Source: Herbaspirillum sp. GW103 (GTDB taxonomy: Bacteria; Pseudomonadota; Gammaproteobacteria; Burkholderiales; Burkholderiaceae_D). Taken from it: a stretch of 64,000 bases of DNA. The position numbers and the translations under genes were made by a program. Of this stretch, positions 34,665 through 44,845 are shown in pieces. Location: positions 682,001 to 746,000 of the forward strand of contig NZ_AJVC01000003.1 in the NCBI RefSeq assembly GCF_000261365.1, read 5' to 3'. A model generated the notes under the pieces. It was not told the origin of the DNA, did no database searches, and was given only the letters and a program-made list of their open reading frames with translations. How positions within the stretch are numbered: the stretch's first letter is position 1; each line of letters opens with the position of its first letter.

Positions 34665-37091
34665 ATGCAATTCTCTGAAAACTGGCTGCGTACCATGGTC
34701 AATCCGACCATGACCTCGGATGAACTGTCGCACCTGCTGACCATGTCCGGCCTGGAAGTCGAGGAAGTCGAACCGGTCGCGCCTCCCTTCACCAACGTGG
34801 TCGTGGGTGAGGTGCTGGAAGTGACCAAGCATCCGGATGCGGACCGCCTGAACGTCTGCCGCGTGAATGTTCATACCGGCACCATTCTCAACATCGTCTG
34901 CGGCGCGCCCAATGTGCGCGCGGGCCTGAAGGTGCCTTGCGCCATGGTCGGTGCGGTGCTGCCGCCGGGGGCCGATGGCAAGCCTTTCGAGATCAAGGTC
35001 GGCAAGCTGCGTGGTGTGGAATCGCAGGGCATGCTGTGCTCGGCACGCGAACTGAAGCTGTCGGAAGATCACGGCGGCCTGCTGGAACTGCCCGATGATG
35101 CACCGGTAGGCCAGAATTTCCGCGACTACCTGCAATTGAATGACCTGAAGTTCACCATCAAGCTCACCCCCAACAAGGCGGATTGCCTGTCGGTGCTGGG
35201 CGTGGCGCGTGAAGTCTCGGCACTGACCGGTACACCCCTGAAGGCGCCGGCCTATCAGGCTGCTGTCGTCAATCTGGACGAGAAACTGCCGGTACGCATT
35301 TCCGCGCCCGAGCTGTGCGGCCGTTTTGCCGGCCGCGTCATCCGTGGCCTCAACGCCAAGGCCGCCACCCCGCAATGGATGAAGCAGCGCCTGGAGCGCA
35401 GCGGCCAGCGCTCGATCTCGGCCTTGGTGGACATCTCCAATTACGTGATGCTGGAGCTGGGCCGTCCCTCGCACGTGTTCGACCTCGACAAGATCCATGG
35501 TGGCCTCGACGTGCGCTGGGGCCGCAAGGGTGAATCGCTGAAGCTCCTCAACGGCAACACCGTGGAAGTCGATGAATGGGTCGGCGTGATCTCCGACGAC
35601 AAGGAAATCGAATCCCTGGCCGGCATCATGGGCGGTGACGCGACTGCGGTCTCGCTGGAGACCACCAACATCTACCTGGAAGCCGCTTTCTGGTTCCCGC
35701 AGGCGATCCAGGGACGTGCGCGCCGCTACAACTTCTCGACCGATGCCGCGCATCGTTTCGAACGTGGTGTGGACTTCGCCACCGTGGTCGATCACATCGA
35801 ACGCATCACCGCGCTGCTGCTGGAAATCTGCGGCACGCCCGAGACCCGTGTCGGTCCCGTGGACGACCAGATCGTCAACCTGCCCAAGCGCGAACCGGTC
35901 TCGCTGCGCACAGCCCGTGCAGCCAAGGTGATTGGTGTGGAGATCACCGACGAGATGGTGTCGGACATCTTCAAGCGTCTCGGCCTGTCCTTCGACTATC
36001 AGCCTGGCCTGTTCTCGGTGACCCCTCCGTCTTATCGCTTCGACATCGAGATCGAGGAAGACCTGATCGAGGAAGTTGCGCGCGTCTACGGTTTCGAAAA
36101 CATCCCGGCGCTGCCCCCGGTGGCCGCCAATGCGATGCGCATCGCGCCCGAGAATACTCGTTCGCTGTTCGCCATCCGCCGCCTGCTGGCTGATCAGGAC
36201 TACCAGGAAGTGGTCAACTTCAGCTTCGTGGAGAGCGCCTGGGAAGCCGACTTCGCTGGCAATGCCGATCCCATCAAGCTGTTGAACCCCATCGCCAGCC
36301 AGATGAGCGTGATGCGCTCCTCGCTGATCGCCGGCCTGGTGGCCAATGCCCGCTACAACGTCAACCGCAAGGCGGCGCGCATTCGCGTCTTCGAGGTGGG
36401 TGCCGTGTTCAGCAAGAACGCTGCCATCGCCGATGGCCCGCTGGCCGTGGCCGGTTTCGAACAACCCAAGCGCATCGCCGCGCTGGCCTACGGCCCGGTG
36501 GCCGAAGAACAGTGGGGCCAGACCACCCGCAATGTCGATTACTTCGACGTCAAGGCCGATCTGGAAGCCCTGTTCGCCCCGCGGGCGCTGCGTTTTGTCA
36601 AGGCCGAACATCCGGCCCTGCATCCGGGACGCACTGCGCACGTACTGCTGGGCGAGAAGATCGTCGGCGTGATTGGTGAACTGCATCCCAAGTGGCAGCA
36701 GAAGTACGACCTGCCGCTGGCTCCCGTGGTCTTCGAGGTGGACGCCGAGGCATTGCAGCAGCGTGACCTGCCGTCCTACATGGAAATCTCCAAGTTCCCG
36801 GCAGTCAGCCGTGATATCGCGCTGGTGGTGAAGCAGTCGGTCGGCGCCCAGCAATTGCTGGACGTTTTCGCGGCTGAAAAGCAGGCCAATCCGGACTGCA
36901 CCATCTTGCAAGCCCTTGTTTTATTTGATGAATATCAAGGCAAGGGATTGGAAGCGGACGAAAAAAGCCTTGCGTTCCGCTGCACCTTGCAAGATACTCA
37001 AAACACCCTTCAGGATGACAAGGTTGACCTTGCGGTGAATGCACTGGTGGCCGCTGCGAGCGCCAAGCTCGGCGCCAGACTGCGTGCCTGA
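34665..37091 (+). CDS. pheT: Phenylalanyl-tRNA synthetase beta subunit
   Basis: An 808-residue subunit. It begins [14 protein letters not shown] and has an N-terminal tRNA-binding/OB domain (about 40-150, with [15 protein letters not shown]), B3/B4 editing domains (about 205-395), a B5 domain (about 400-475) and a C-terminal ferredoxin-fold anticodon-binding domain (about 710-808, [13 protein letters not shown]). The last 150 bases are richer in A and T than the rest. ihfA follows, as in enterics and most proteobacteria. Confidence 0.97.
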   Translation: MQFSENWLRTMVNPTMTSDELSHLLTMSGLEVEEVEPVAPPFTNVVVGEVLEVTKHPDADRLNVCRVNVHTGTILNIVCGAPNVRAGLKVPCAMVGAVLPPGADGKPFEIKVGKLRGVESQGMLCSARELKLSEDHGGLLELPDDAPVGQNFRDYLQLNDLKFTIKLTPNKADCLSVLGVAREVSALTGTPLKAPAYQAAVVNLDEKLPVRISAPELCGRFAGRVIRGLNAKAATPQWMKQRLERSGQRSISALVDISNYVMLELGRPSHVFDLDKIHGGLDVRWGRKGESLKLLNGNTVEVDEWVGVISDDKEIESLAGIMGGDATAVSLETTNIYLEAAFWFPQAIQGRARRYNFSTDAAHRFERGVDFATVVDHIERITALLLEICGTPETRVGPVDDQIVNLPKREPVSLRTARAAKVIGVEITDEMVSDIFKRLGLSFDYQPGLFSVTPPSYRFDIEIEEDLIEEVARVYGFENIPALPPVAANAMRIAPENTRSLFAIRRLLADQDYQEVVNFSFVESAWEADFAGNADPIKLLNPIASQMSVMRSSLIAGLVANARYNVNRKAARIRVFEVGAVFSKNAAIADGPLAVAGFEQPKRIAALAYGPVAEEQWGQTTRNVDYFDVKADLEALFAPRALRFVKAEHPALHPGRTAHVLLGEKIVGVIGELHPKWQQKYDLPLAPVVFEVDAEALQQRDLPSYMEISKFPAVSRDIALVVKQSVGAQQLLDVFAAEKQANPDCTILQALVLFDEYQGKGLEADEKSLAFRCTLQDTQNTLQDDKVDLAVNALVAAASAKLGARLRA

Positions 37092-37095
37092 TGTG

Positions 37096-37569
37096 ATGTC
37101 CGAGAGCGAAAATAATTACAGACCGGAATCGGTTGAGGCCCAGTCATTCATCGCCATGAACAACGTGAATTCGAACGAATTTCAATCCGTGCTGGACGCC
37201 GACCTGCATCGTGCCGTACTGGAATCCCAGGCACGTTCGCAGGCCGACAAGAACCTGCCGACGCTGACCAAGGCCGAGCTGGCCGAACTTTTGTTCGAGC
37301 AGGTCGGTCTGAACAAGCGCGAAGCCAAGGACATGGTAGAAACCTTCTTCGACGAGATTCGCAACGCGCTCGAACGTGGCGAGGCCGTCAAGCTGTCCGG
37401 CTTCGGTAACTTCCAGCTGCGCGACAAGCCGCAACGGCCTGGTCGCAATCCCAAGACTGGCGAGGAGATCCCGATCACCGCGCGGCGCGTCGTGACCTTC
37501 CATGCCAGCCAGAAATTGAAGGAAATGGTGGAACTCTCCAGCGGCAGCCCCGTTGAAATGTCCGTCTAA
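37096..37569 (+). CDS. ihfA: Integration host factor alpha subunit with N-terminal extension
   Basis: The last about 95 residues are a complete IHF-alpha/HU fold ([20 protein letters not shown], then the DNA-binding arm tip [12 protein letters not shown]). Normal IHF-alpha starts at TLTKAEL. Here no ATG, GTG or TTG exists close to that point: in-frame starts are ATG 37096, ATG 37156 and GTG 37189. The protein therefore has 26-57 extra N-terminal residues, polar and acidic (ending [11 protein letters not shown]). Which start is used is unclear, as none has a strong ribosome site. The gene follows pheT by four bases. Confidence 0.88.
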   Translation: MSESENNYRPESVEAQSFIAMNNVNSNEFQSVLDADLHRAVLESQARSQADKNLPTLTKAELAELLFEQVGLNKREAKDMVETFFDEIRNALERGEAVKLSGFGNFQLRDKPQRPGRNPKTGEEIPITARRVVTFHASQKLKEMVELSSGSPVEMSV

Positions 37570-37572
37570 TTT

Positions 37573-37974
37573 ATGAACGATCGTGTCAACAAACCGGCGG
37601 CCATCGTCTTGCCGCCCATCCCGGCCAAGCGTTATTTCACCATCGGTGAGGTCAGTGAACTGTGTGGCGTGAAGCCGCATGTGCTGCGCTACTGGGAGCA
37701 GGAATTCACCCAGCTCAAACCGGTCAAGCGACGCGGTAACCGGCGCTATTATCAGCACCACGAAGTCCTGCTGATCCGCCGCATCCGCGAGCTGCTGTAT
37801 GAGCAGGGTTTCACCATCAGCGGTGCCCGCAACAAGCTCGATGGCACGCATGAAGCTGAACAACCGCAGGAGCCGCAGCGTCCCCTCATCAGCCTGGATG
37901 AGGCGGCCATCGATGCACTGCGTGCGGAGTTGCAGGCGGTACTGGAAACCCTGAAGCCGGGGGCGACCGCCTGA
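37573..37974 (+). CDS. MerR-family transcriptional regulator
   Basis: A 133-residue protein with a MerR winged helix (YFTIGEVSELCGVKPHVLRYW, then KRRGNRRYYQ) and a short coiled-coil region, but no metal-binding Cys set at the C-terminus. It starts three bases after the ihfA stop. This pheST-ihfA-merR order recurs in betaproteobacteria. Ligand and targets are unknown. Confidence 0.9.
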   Translation: MNDRVNKPAAIVLPPIPAKRYFTIGEVSELCGVKPHVLRYWEQEFTQLKPVKRRGNRRYYQHHEVLLIRRIRELLYEQGFTISGARNKLDGTHEAEQPQEPQRPLISLDEAAIDALRAELQAVLETLKPGATA

Positions 37975-38073
37975 TCGACATGCACGGATAGTTGCCGGGA
38001 CCGGGTCGCTGGATCTCACCGGGCTCACCAAGGCTGCCAGTCTGGCATCGATCCCGCTGTTTCATTATCTACG

Positions 38074-38113
38074 CGCCACACGCTGGCCCTCATGGGTCGC
38101 CGTGTGGCGTTTT
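38074..38113 (+). terminator. Terminator after the ihfA-merR operon
   Basis: CGCCACACG (38074-38082) pairs with CGTGTGGCG (38101-38109). The apical part can form a second stem (GGCCC/GGGTC), and TTTT follows. Confidence 0.75.
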
Positions 38114-38145
38114 CATTTCAGAGTCCCATCGGCAAGGAGAACTCC

Positions 38146-38670
38146 ATGAGTCATTACCAATGGCGCCCCATGCGCGCGACTGATCTGCCTCGCGTGATGG
38201 CGATTGCCGCCGATGTTCACGTCGGCTACTTCGAAGCAGAAGAAGTTTTTGCGGAACGGCTGGCCCTGTTTGCGCCCGGCTGTCTGATTGCCGTGCGTAG
38301 CGCCCTGGCGGGCGAGGGCGAGGAAGTCATCGGCTATACCTTCATGCACCCTGGCCGTCATGGCGTTCCTCCCGCGCTCAACACCCTGTTGCAAGCCCTG
38401 GATCCGGCCGCTGATTGTCTGCATCTGCACGACGTTGCGCTGCTGCCCTCTGCGCGCGGCTCGGGCTTGGGGCGTACGCTGGTGGAACAATTGCTGCAAC
38501 TGTGCAGACGGGCAGGATTGCCCAGGGCTACCCTGGTCGCGGTGCATGCCTCCAGCACCTATTGGCAGTCGGCCGGATTTGTCGAGGACACCCAGGCGCT
38601 GCTGCACGGGCAGGACAGCCTGGCGAGCTATGGCGGGGATGCACGCTACATGTCCAGGCGACTGCCGTGA
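38146..38670 (+). CDS. GNAT-family N-acetyltransferase
   Basis: A 174-residue GCN5-related acetyltransferase. The acetyl-CoA binding motif A reads ALLPSARGSGLGRTLVEQLL (about residues 99-118), and ATLVAVHASSTYWQSAGF corresponds to motif B. The substrate is unknown. The ribosome site AAGGAG supports the ATG at 38146 rather than the upstream frame start. Confidence 0.88.
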   Translation: MSHYQWRPMRATDLPRVMAIAADVHVGYFEAEEVFAERLALFAPGCLIAVRSALAGEGEEVIGYTFMHPGRHGVPPALNTLLQALDPAADCLHLHDVALLPSARGSGLGRTLVEQLLQLCRRAGLPRATLVAVHASSTYWQSAGFVEDTQALLHGQDSLASYGGDARYMSRRLP

Positions 38671-38890
38671 TCGCAACGCGCGTGGACAGAAGCTTGATTA
38701 TTATCAATGTGGCAAAAAAATGACGTTCGTGAATTGACGAGATTTTTACTTGATCAATCGACAACTGTTAGCATAAAATTAATAAAAACTTTACAACAAT
38801 TTGTGTCGATTTGCGTCTGTTGGCGCCATCAATTCACTGCTGCCCCCTGACCCGACGTACAGGCGGCATCCGTTATAGGGGTAACATTCC

Positions 38891-39973
38891 ATGTCACGTC
38901 TTTCGAAGTCGGTCCTGGCTGGTTTTGCGGTCCTGCCTTTCCTGTCGCTCGGTGTCAGCGCTGCCGCTCAGGCGGCGACGGTGTCGCTCACCGGTGCCGA
39001 GGCGCTGCAGCAGTTCAATCTGGTGGTGCTGGGCGACGCCAGCTCCAACTCCCACGTGGATGGTCGGGCCTGGATCGGAGGATCGCTCACGGGCGGGGAT
39101 TACGTGCAGCATGTCGGCAGTACGCCGGCCTCGAGCTATGCCGGCCTGACCGTGATGGGCAGTGCGAGCAACGTGCATGTGAACGGACTGGGTTCCTATA
39201 TCGGTGGCTCCTTCACTAATTCGACCGTCAACAGCGGATCGAGCTATATCGTCGGTGCGGTGAGCAACAGCAATCTCAATGGATCGGCCTATGTGACGGG
39301 CAGCACCAGCGGGACCAACTTCAACGGTGGCCGCCCCTCCACGCCCAGCACGCTGATGCAGACCAATGCGGATGCCGCGACGTCGACCAATTTCGGCAGC
39401 ACGCTCGGTACCTTGTCCAATACGCTCAAGAGTGCCGTCGCCAACAGCACGGTGTCGATCACCGGCAACAAGGCCACCTTCACGGCTGTGGCCAACAGCA
39501 GCGGGGTAGCGGTATTCAATCTGGATAACACCACCAGCGCCTCGGTGTTTTCGGCGGGCGAGTTTTCTTTTGCCGCCAACGGTGCCAGCACCATCATCAT
39601 CAATTCCAGCGTCAGTTCTGCGGTCATCGGTGCCAACTTCCTGGGCGGACAGGCACAGTCGCTGGGCAGCTCCATCCTCTGGAACTTCTACAACGCGACC
39701 AGCCTGACCATCAACAACCAGTTTGGCGGCTCCATTCTCGCGACCCACGCCAGCCTGACCAACAACCAGAACATCGAAGGCGGCGTCTTCGTCAATAGCC
39801 TCACCCAGAATGGCGAACTGCACCTGCAGTCCTTCACCGGCAACCTCTCTGCCGTGGCTCCCGTGCCCGAGCCAGAAGAGTATCTATTGATGGTGGCCGG
39901 CCTGATCGTGGTGGTGGGAGTAGCCGCGTTGCGCCGTCGTCGCCTTGCTGCGCCGGCAATGCTGGCCGCTTGA
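38891..39973 (+). CDS. PEP-CTERM exported protein of the choice-of-anchor A type
   Basis: A 360-residue surface or secreted protein. The signal peptide is about residues 1-29. The body (LQQFNLVVLGDASSNSHVDG, then repeated Asn/Ser/Gly-rich beta strands) matches the choice-of-anchor A domain. The C-terminus has the full PEP-CTERM sorting signal: VPEPEEY, a membrane segment (LLMVAGLIVVVGVAAL) and RRRR. It should be a substrate of the exosortase encoded about 9 kb downstream. A possible promoter is TTGATC with ATAAAA at 17-base spacing around 38751-38779. Confidence 0.9.
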   Translation: MSRLSKSVLAGFAVLPFLSLGVSAAAQAATVSLTGAEALQQFNLVVLGDASSNSHVDGRAWIGGSLTGGDYVQHVGSTPASSYAGLTVMGSASNVHVNGLGSYIGGSFTNSTVNSGSSYIVGAVSNSNLNGSAYVTGSTSGTNFNGGRPSTPSTLMQTNADAATSTNFGSTLGTLSNTLKSAVANSTVSITGNKATFTAVANSSGVAVFNLDNTTSASVFSAGEFSFAANGASTIIINSSVSSAVIGANFLGGQAQSLGSSILWNFYNATSLTINNQFGGSILATHASLTNNQNIEGGVFVNSLTQNGELHLQSFTGNLSAVAPVPEPEEYLLMVAGLIVVVGVAALRRRRLAAPAMLAA

Positions 39974-40004
39974 GCCAGGGAGCGCTCGCGCGGGCGTGAC
40001 CGAG

Positions 40005-40036
40005 AATGCCGTTCAGCGCCGCTGAACGGCATTTTT
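40005..40036. terminator. Bidirectional terminator between PEP-CTERM gene and PAP2 gene
   Basis: AATGCCGTTCAGCG pairs with CGCTGAACGGCATT, followed by a T run on the plus strand; an A-rich 5' flank is lacking for the minus strand, so it mainly serves the plus strand. Confidence 0.85.
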
Positions 40037-40056
40037 CATGGAAGCGGGAAAGGGAA

Positions 40057-40659
40057 TCAGAGCGCCTCATGGCGCATGTAGACCTCGGCGCGGCCGGAGA
40101 GCTGCTTGGCCAGTTCCTGCAGGAAGCTCTGGGTCGGCGCCGGCTTGTTGAAGCCGGTCATCATCAGGGCCGCCGCCAGGCCCAAGGGCAACAGCAGATG
40201 ACGCAAGGGTGGCGCCGACTGCCGTAGTGACAGGCCAAAGGCCCAGGCTGCGCCGGCGCCGACCAGCAGGCCAAGCAGGACTTCGGATTCGGAGTGGACC
40301 TTGATCATCAGACGTGACAGTCCCACCGAGGTGACCAGGAGCGCGGTCAGTGTCAGTACCAGGGCGCGACGCAGGCCAGTGGTGTCCTGGGTGAGCAGCA
40401 GGGCAATCGACAGATAAAGAGCGCTGGAAGAGGCGGTATGGCCGCTCAAGCCGGTGAAGTTGAGCATCGGCAAGCTGATATCCCAGCCCATGAAAAGCAG
40501 CTTGCTGATGACCACGATCATCATCGCGGTGACGAAAGCGAGCAGCCAGGCGAACATCTGACGCCACATGCGGTTGACCCCCAGCCAGAGTGTCAGGATG
40601 CAGGCACCCGGAATGGTCATGGTACTGTCGCCGAGGAAGGTGAGGGTGTGCCAGTTCAT
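40057..40659 (-). CDS. PAP2-family membrane phosphatase
   Basis: A 200-residue protein with about five to six membrane segments. The phosphatase motifs are present: KLLFMGW near the first site, SGHTASSS (second, with the His) and SRLMIKVHSESEVLLG (third, Arg and His). Such enzymes recycle undecaprenyl pyrophosphate or dephosphorylate lipids. Its position next to the EPS cluster suggests recycling of the carrier lipid after export, which is inference. Confidence 0.88.
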   Translation of the reverse strand: MNWHTLTFLGDSTMTIPGACILTLWLGVNRMWRQMFAWLLAFVTAMMIVVISKLLFMGWDISLPMLNFTGLSGHTASSSALYLSIALLLTQDTTGLRRALVLTLTALLVTSVGLSRLMIKVHSESEVLLGLLVGAGAAWAFGLSLRQSAPPLRHLLLPLGLAAALMMTGFNKPAPTQSFLQELAKQLSGRAEVYMRHEAL

Positions 40660-41066
40660 TGAATCAGATGAAAGAGGAGAGAGGGGCGCAAGAGATCCCG
40701 GCAGGCCATATTAGCGGCTCGGGAGGCGGGGAGAAAGCGCTGTGACTCTTGTCGCAAGATAAACGTTCAGTTTTTGTTGCGATGCGATATAAATAGTATA
40801 TGTGATTTTGCGATTTTGTTGTCAAATTACAAATTTGCCGTTTGTCCTACAAGGCCATGCTCGCTTGTCTGATTGCCGCGAATTCAGGGGCGCGTATCCT
40901 TGTCGCATTCTTTTCTGGGTGGCAATGTTGTACATATTTTTTTGCCTAAATTTCAAAAATGCTGCATGATTACTAGTAAATTTTCGTGTGTTGCGGTGCA
41001 GCAATACAGACGCCAAACATTGCCATTGTTTCAAAAGTAAAACTAAAAAAGAAAGGGCTCTGATTC
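40660..41066. other. AT-rich intergenic region between PAP2 gene and the EPS operon
   Basis: About 400 bases with no gene. The second half is much richer in A and T than the rest of the window. It must hold the promoter of the EPS operon and that of the PAP2 gene. A weak match (TTGCCT and CATGAT, 17-base spacer, 40942-40970) is the best sigma-70 candidate I see. No convincing sigma-54 site was found. Confidence 0.5.
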
Positions 41067-41069
41067 GTG

Positions 41070-42308
41070 ATGCCACGGCAGTTTCGCAATAGCAGCAAGC
41101 GCAAGGCCCGGGTGCGAATGTGCGCTCTGATGGTGTCGGCAGCTTGCCCTCTTGCATACGCGGCAGACCCCGGTCAGGTGGTTGTTCCGTATGTGCAGTA
41201 TTCGTATTTGCATGACGATAATTTGTTGCGCTTGAGTGGTCCGGATGCTGCGCGCACGGCGTTGGGATCGCCCCAGCTGTCGGACAACGTGCAGAGTCGG
41301 CAGGGCGGAATTCGTATCGACAAAATGCTCAGTCAGCAGCATATCCAGTTGGATGCAAGCGCGACCAAGAATACCTTTGATCATTTCAGTCAGTTCAACA
41401 ATGACTCGCGTGATCTGAAAGCCGATTGGGGCTGGGTGCTTGGAGAGCGCCTCTCCGGCAATCTCGGTTATGTCTATTCGAGATCGCTGACGCCCTTCCA
41501 GAATTTCCGGTCGCTTGAGCCCAACATCCGAACGATGAGTACCAAGTATTTCAACCTGGCCTGGCAACTGCATCCTGACTGGACGGTGCGCGCACAGGCA
41601 TCGAGATTCGGGCTCGGGTATGACTTGCAGACGCAGCAGTCCAATAACTTCACGCAGAACATCGCGGAGCTTGGTCTCGATTACACCCCCCGCAGCGGCA
41701 GTATTGCTGGCGTACAGGTGCGCAGGACGACGGGCAACTATCCGTTTGATTCCGTGATCGGCACCAGTACGATCAACAACTCCTTCACCCAGGAGGACTA
41801 CAAGGCCAAGATAGTCTGGTTGTACAGCGCCAAGACCAAGTTGCAATTTCTCGGTGGTGTCACCCAGCGTGAACGCAATTCGGCGGCGAGCGGGTCTGGT
41901 TATCGCGGGTTCAATGCTCGCCTCATCGGTGACTGGGCGGCAACCGCCAAGACTGGTTTCAAAGCGAACCTTTGGCGTGAAATCGGTGGCGTCAATGATG
42001 TCGATGCCAATTTTGCGTTGACCACTGGCGCCAGTCTGGCCGCCACTTATTTGCCGACGGCGAAGCTACGCGTAGACGGGCTGGTGGACTACGAGCGTCG
42101 CAACTACAACGGTGCAGCGATCATCACTGGCGTGACGCCTTCCAATCGTCGCGATACCTACGAAAAGGCCAGCCTGAGCTTGACCTATTCGCCTACGACC
42201 TCCTTGTCTCTGATGCTGGCGGTCTATCGCGAGAATCTGCAGTCCAATCTGAACAGCTTTAGTTATTTGTCCAACGGCATTTCTCTGACATCGCGCTATG
42301 AATTCTGA
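41070..42308 (+). CDS. epsL: Outer-membrane beta-barrel protein of EPS export (EpsL type)
   Basis: A 412-residue protein with a long basic signal peptide (cut near YAADPGQ) and a body of alternating aromatic and polar beta strands. It ends in RYEF with the C-terminal Phe typical of outer-membrane barrels. It matches the EpsL protein of exosortase-B EPS clusters in position and size. The ATG at 41070 is preferred to GTG 41067 with GAAAGGG upstream. It overlaps the ATG region of the next gene. Confidence 0.82.
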   Translation: MPRQFRNSSKRKARVRMCALMVSAACPLAYAADPGQVVVPYVQYSYLHDDNLLRLSGPDAARTALGSPQLSDNVQSRQGGIRIDKMLSQQHIQLDASATKNTFDHFSQFNNDSRDLKADWGWVLGERLSGNLGYVYSRSLTPFQNFRSLEPNIRTMSTKYFNLAWQLHPDWTVRAQASRFGLGYDLQTQQSNNFTQNIAELGLDYTPRSGSIAGVQVRRTTGNYPFDSVIGTSTINNSFTQEDYKAKIVWLYSAKTKLQFLGGVTQRERNSAASGSGYRGFNARLIGDWAATAKTGFKANLWREIGGVNDVDANFALTTGASLAATYLPTAKLRVDGLVDYERRNYNGAAIITGVTPSNRRDTYEKASLSLTYSPTTSLSLMLAVYRENLQSNLNSFSYLSNGISLTSRYEF

Positions 42309-42318
42309 GGCACCGAAA

Positions 42319-43728
42319 ATGAGCGACCTGCATGATGGCTTGCCATTGGCCAACGTCAAGCCCAATGCCATGACCATGGTATTCAAGCGCTTTGTCGAGC
42401 CGGCGTTGATCGTGGCTTATTTATGGGTGCTGGTCCGGTTGAGTGGTCATTTCTTCAGTGGAGACTACTGGGTGCTGGCCATCATGGCCTTTTTCCTGTC
42501 TTCCTATTTCTTTACGGAATTCCACGAGCGTCGTCTGCGCCGCAATCCGAAAGGCGTATCGGCTTTCGCGCCGGTACTGGACTGGATTGCCGTGGCCGCG
42601 GTGCTGGTGGTGGTGGCCTACATCTGCGAGTTCTACCAGCACTTTTCCCTGCGTGCGATTTTTTTCTGGGTCGTCACCACGCCTGTTGGCCTGATCATTT
42701 CCCAGCATGTGCAGTCGCGCGTGATGCGTGACCTGCATACCAAGGGTGAAGTGCGCAAGGCCATCATCATCGGTGTCAACCCGGCCGCATTGAAACTGGC
42801 CGATCGCATGGAGAAGTATCCCTCCCTGATGATCAAGCTGATGGGGTTCTTCGATGACCGCGAGCTCAATCGTCAACCGCCTGGCACCTACACGCCCTTG
42901 CACGGCAAGATGTCGGAAGTGGCGGCCTACGTGCGTGAGAACAACATCAACATGGTCTACATCAGCATGCCGATCTCCGCGCAGCCTCGCGTGCTGCAGA
43001 TGATCGACGAGTTGCAGGACACCACTGCCTCGATCTACTTCATCCCGGACATCTACATCTTCAATCTGATCCAGGCCCGCTTTGATTACGTTGGCGGTAT
43101 GGCCGTGATGGCCATCTGCGAGACCCCCTTTACCGGGACCAACAATGTCGTCAAGCGCGTCAGTGACCTGATTCTGGCGTCCTGCATCCTCCTGATGTTG
43201 CTGCCGGTGATGATGGTCATTGCCATCTGCGTCAAGCTGACCTCTCCTGGTCCGATCATCTTCAAGCAGCGCCGCTACGGTCTGGATGGCGAAGAGATCG
43301 TGGTCTACAAATTCCGCTCGATGACTGTCATGGAAGACGGTGGCAAGGTCACTCAGGCTACCAAGGGCGATATGCGGCTGACCAAGATCGGTGGTTTCCT
43401 GCGATCCAGTTCCCTGGATGAATTGCCACAGTTCTTCAATGTGCTGCAGGGACGCATGAGCATCGTCGGCCCGCGTCCGCACGCGGTGGCTCACAACGAG
43501 CTCTATCGCAAGCAGATCAAGGGTTACATGCTGCGTCACAAGGTCAAGCCGGGCATTACTGGTTGGGCGCAGGTCAATGGTCTGCGTGGCGAGACCGAGA
43601 CGCTCGACAAGATGAAAGCCCGTATCGAATTCGACCTGGAATATCTGCGCCGCTGGTCGCTGGTCTTTGATCTGTGGATCATCTTCCAGACCGTGCGCAT
43701 GGTGATCAAGCGCGACAACGCTTACTGA
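42319..43728 (+). CDS. epsB: Undecaprenyl-phosphate sugar phosphotransferase (priming enzyme)
   Basis: A 469-residue polyisoprenyl-phosphate hexose-1-phosphate transferase that starts the EPS repeat unit. Four membrane helices are followed by a CoA-binding-like domain (RKAIIIGVNPAALKLADR), a fifth membrane helix near residue 290 and the C-terminal catalytic domain: KRVSDLILAS, FKQRRYGLDGEEI, KFRSM, SLDELPQFFNVLQGRMSIVG, GPRPHA and KPGITGWAQVNG. WcaJ-like proteins usually add glucose-1-phosphate. The ATG at 42319 has GAGG eight bases upstream; the frame opens seven codons earlier. Confidence 0.92.
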   Translation: MSDLHDGLPLANVKPNAMTMVFKRFVEPALIVAYLWVLVRLSGHFFSGDYWVLAIMAFFLSSYFFTEFHERRLRRNPKGVSAFAPVLDWIAVAAVLVVVAYICEFYQHFSLRAIFFWVVTTPVGLIISQHVQSRVMRDLHTKGEVRKAIIIGVNPAALKLADRMEKYPSLMIKLMGFFDDRELNRQPPGTYTPLHGKMSEVAAYVRENNINMVYISMPISAQPRVLQMIDELQDTTASIYFIPDIYIFNLIQARFDYVGGMAVMAICETPFTGTNNVVKRVSDLILASCILLMLLPVMMVIAICVKLTSPGPIIFKQRRYGLDGEEIVVYKFRSMTVMEDGGKVTQATKGDMRLTKIGGFLRSSSLDELPQFFNVLQGRMSIVGPRPHAVAHNELYRKQIKGYMLRHKVKPGITGWAQVNGLRGETETLDKMKARIEFDLEYLRRWSLVFDLWIIFQTVRMVIKRDNAY

Positions 43729-43815
43729 CGGTTCTGCCCTGCACCAGGGTAAAGGCCACGCGAACCAGCCATTGCCGCTGGCAACAAGGGACACAGAAAA
43801 AGAAAGCTTGCACAA

Positions 43816-44775
43816 ATGAAAATCGGGAAGGAAGCAGTTCGGCGGCATCATCCAATGGCAACAAAGGCGCTCGTATCGGCCATGCTGCTGCTGACGCTGG
43901 TGGCGTGTGGCGAGAAGAAGTCGGCCTCCTCCAGCCAGGTGGTGGCCAATGTGGACGGGCAGGAAATTACCATTCACCAGGTCAACAACGAACTGGCGAA
44001 GACAGGTGGCAGCCAGGTCACCAAGCAGTTGCTCGAGGGCCTGGTGGCACGACAATTGCTGGTCAATGCTGCAAAGAAGGACAAGCTGGATACCGATCCG
44101 GCAGTGCTGGCCGATATGGAGCGAGCACGTAACTTGGTACTGGCGCAGAGCTATGTGGCGAGCAAGGTGAAGGCGCCCACTCGGCCGCTGGATCAGGAGA
44201 TCGAGGATCTCTACCGCAAGAACCCGGACTGGTTTGCGCAGCGCAAGCAATATGAATTTGGTCAACTTGTCATCGCGCGCAACAATCTGACGCCCGAGCT
44301 CAATGCGCTGATGAATCAACCAGGCAAGCGCATGGATGAGGTCGCAGCGTGGCTGGATTCGCATCGCATCCAGTACGCGCGGCAACAGGTGGTCAAGACT
44401 TCGGCCGATCTGCCGCCGCAGATGAATACCAGTCTCAAGACGATGGACCGTGGTGCCCTGTTCGTCGTGCTGGAAGGTCAGACGGCGATCCTGACGTCCC
44501 TGCAGGATGTGAAGAATGCTCCCTTGTCTCTGGCGGTGGCAACGCCCCAGATCATCCAGTACCTGGTGACCCAGAAGCAGAATCAGGCATCTGAGCAGCT
44601 GGTGGAGCGTCTCAAGGGTGAGGCCAAGATCGAATACTCGGAGCAGGCCAAGTCCTTCGCGGATCTTTCTGCACCGACCAATGGCGCAGAGGCCTCTACT
44701 GGGAAAGACCAGGCCAAGGATCCCGAGAGTGTGAACAAGGACGTGATCTCGCGTGGTGTAGCTGGATTCAAATAA
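43816..44775 (+). CDS. epsD: EpsD-family peptidyl-prolyl isomerase lipoprotein
   Basis: A 319-residue predicted lipoprotein with lipobox LVAC (Cys31). It resembles the SurA/PrsA-like EpsD proteins of exosortase-B EPS clusters: an N-terminal SurA-like helical part (VNNELAKTGGSQVTKQLLEG) and a parvulin-like remainder. It may help fold outer-membrane EPS components. A later in-frame ATG at 43855 gives a more usual signal peptide length. Confidence 0.82.
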   Translation: MKIGKEAVRRHHPMATKALVSAMLLLTLVACGEKKSASSSQVVANVDGQEITIHQVNNELAKTGGSQVTKQLLEGLVARQLLVNAAKKDKLDTDPAVLADMERARNLVLAQSYVASKVKAPTRPLDQEIEDLYRKNPDWFAQRKQYEFGQLVIARNNLTPELNALMNQPGKRMDEVAAWLDSHRIQYARQQVVKTSADLPPQMNTSLKTMDRGALFVVLEGQTAILTSLQDVKNAPLSLAVATPQIIQYLVTQKQNQASEQLVERLKGEAKIEYSEQAKSFADLSAPTNGAEASTGKDQAKDPESVNKDVISRGVAGFK

Positions 44776-44845
44776 ACAAGTCTGAACGAACAACGGGCGT
44801 CTTCACGCCTGAACCAAGAACCTGATGTGATGCGGAGTAATGACA

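Noticed and set aside
37975-38073. tRNA-Pro after merR, as found in some relatives
   Set aside because: No cloverleaf or TTCGA T-loop could be built in this spacer.
40923-40938. Sigma-54-like TGGCA near the EPS promoter
   Set aside because: No GC element at the needed distance (TACAT in place of TTGCA).
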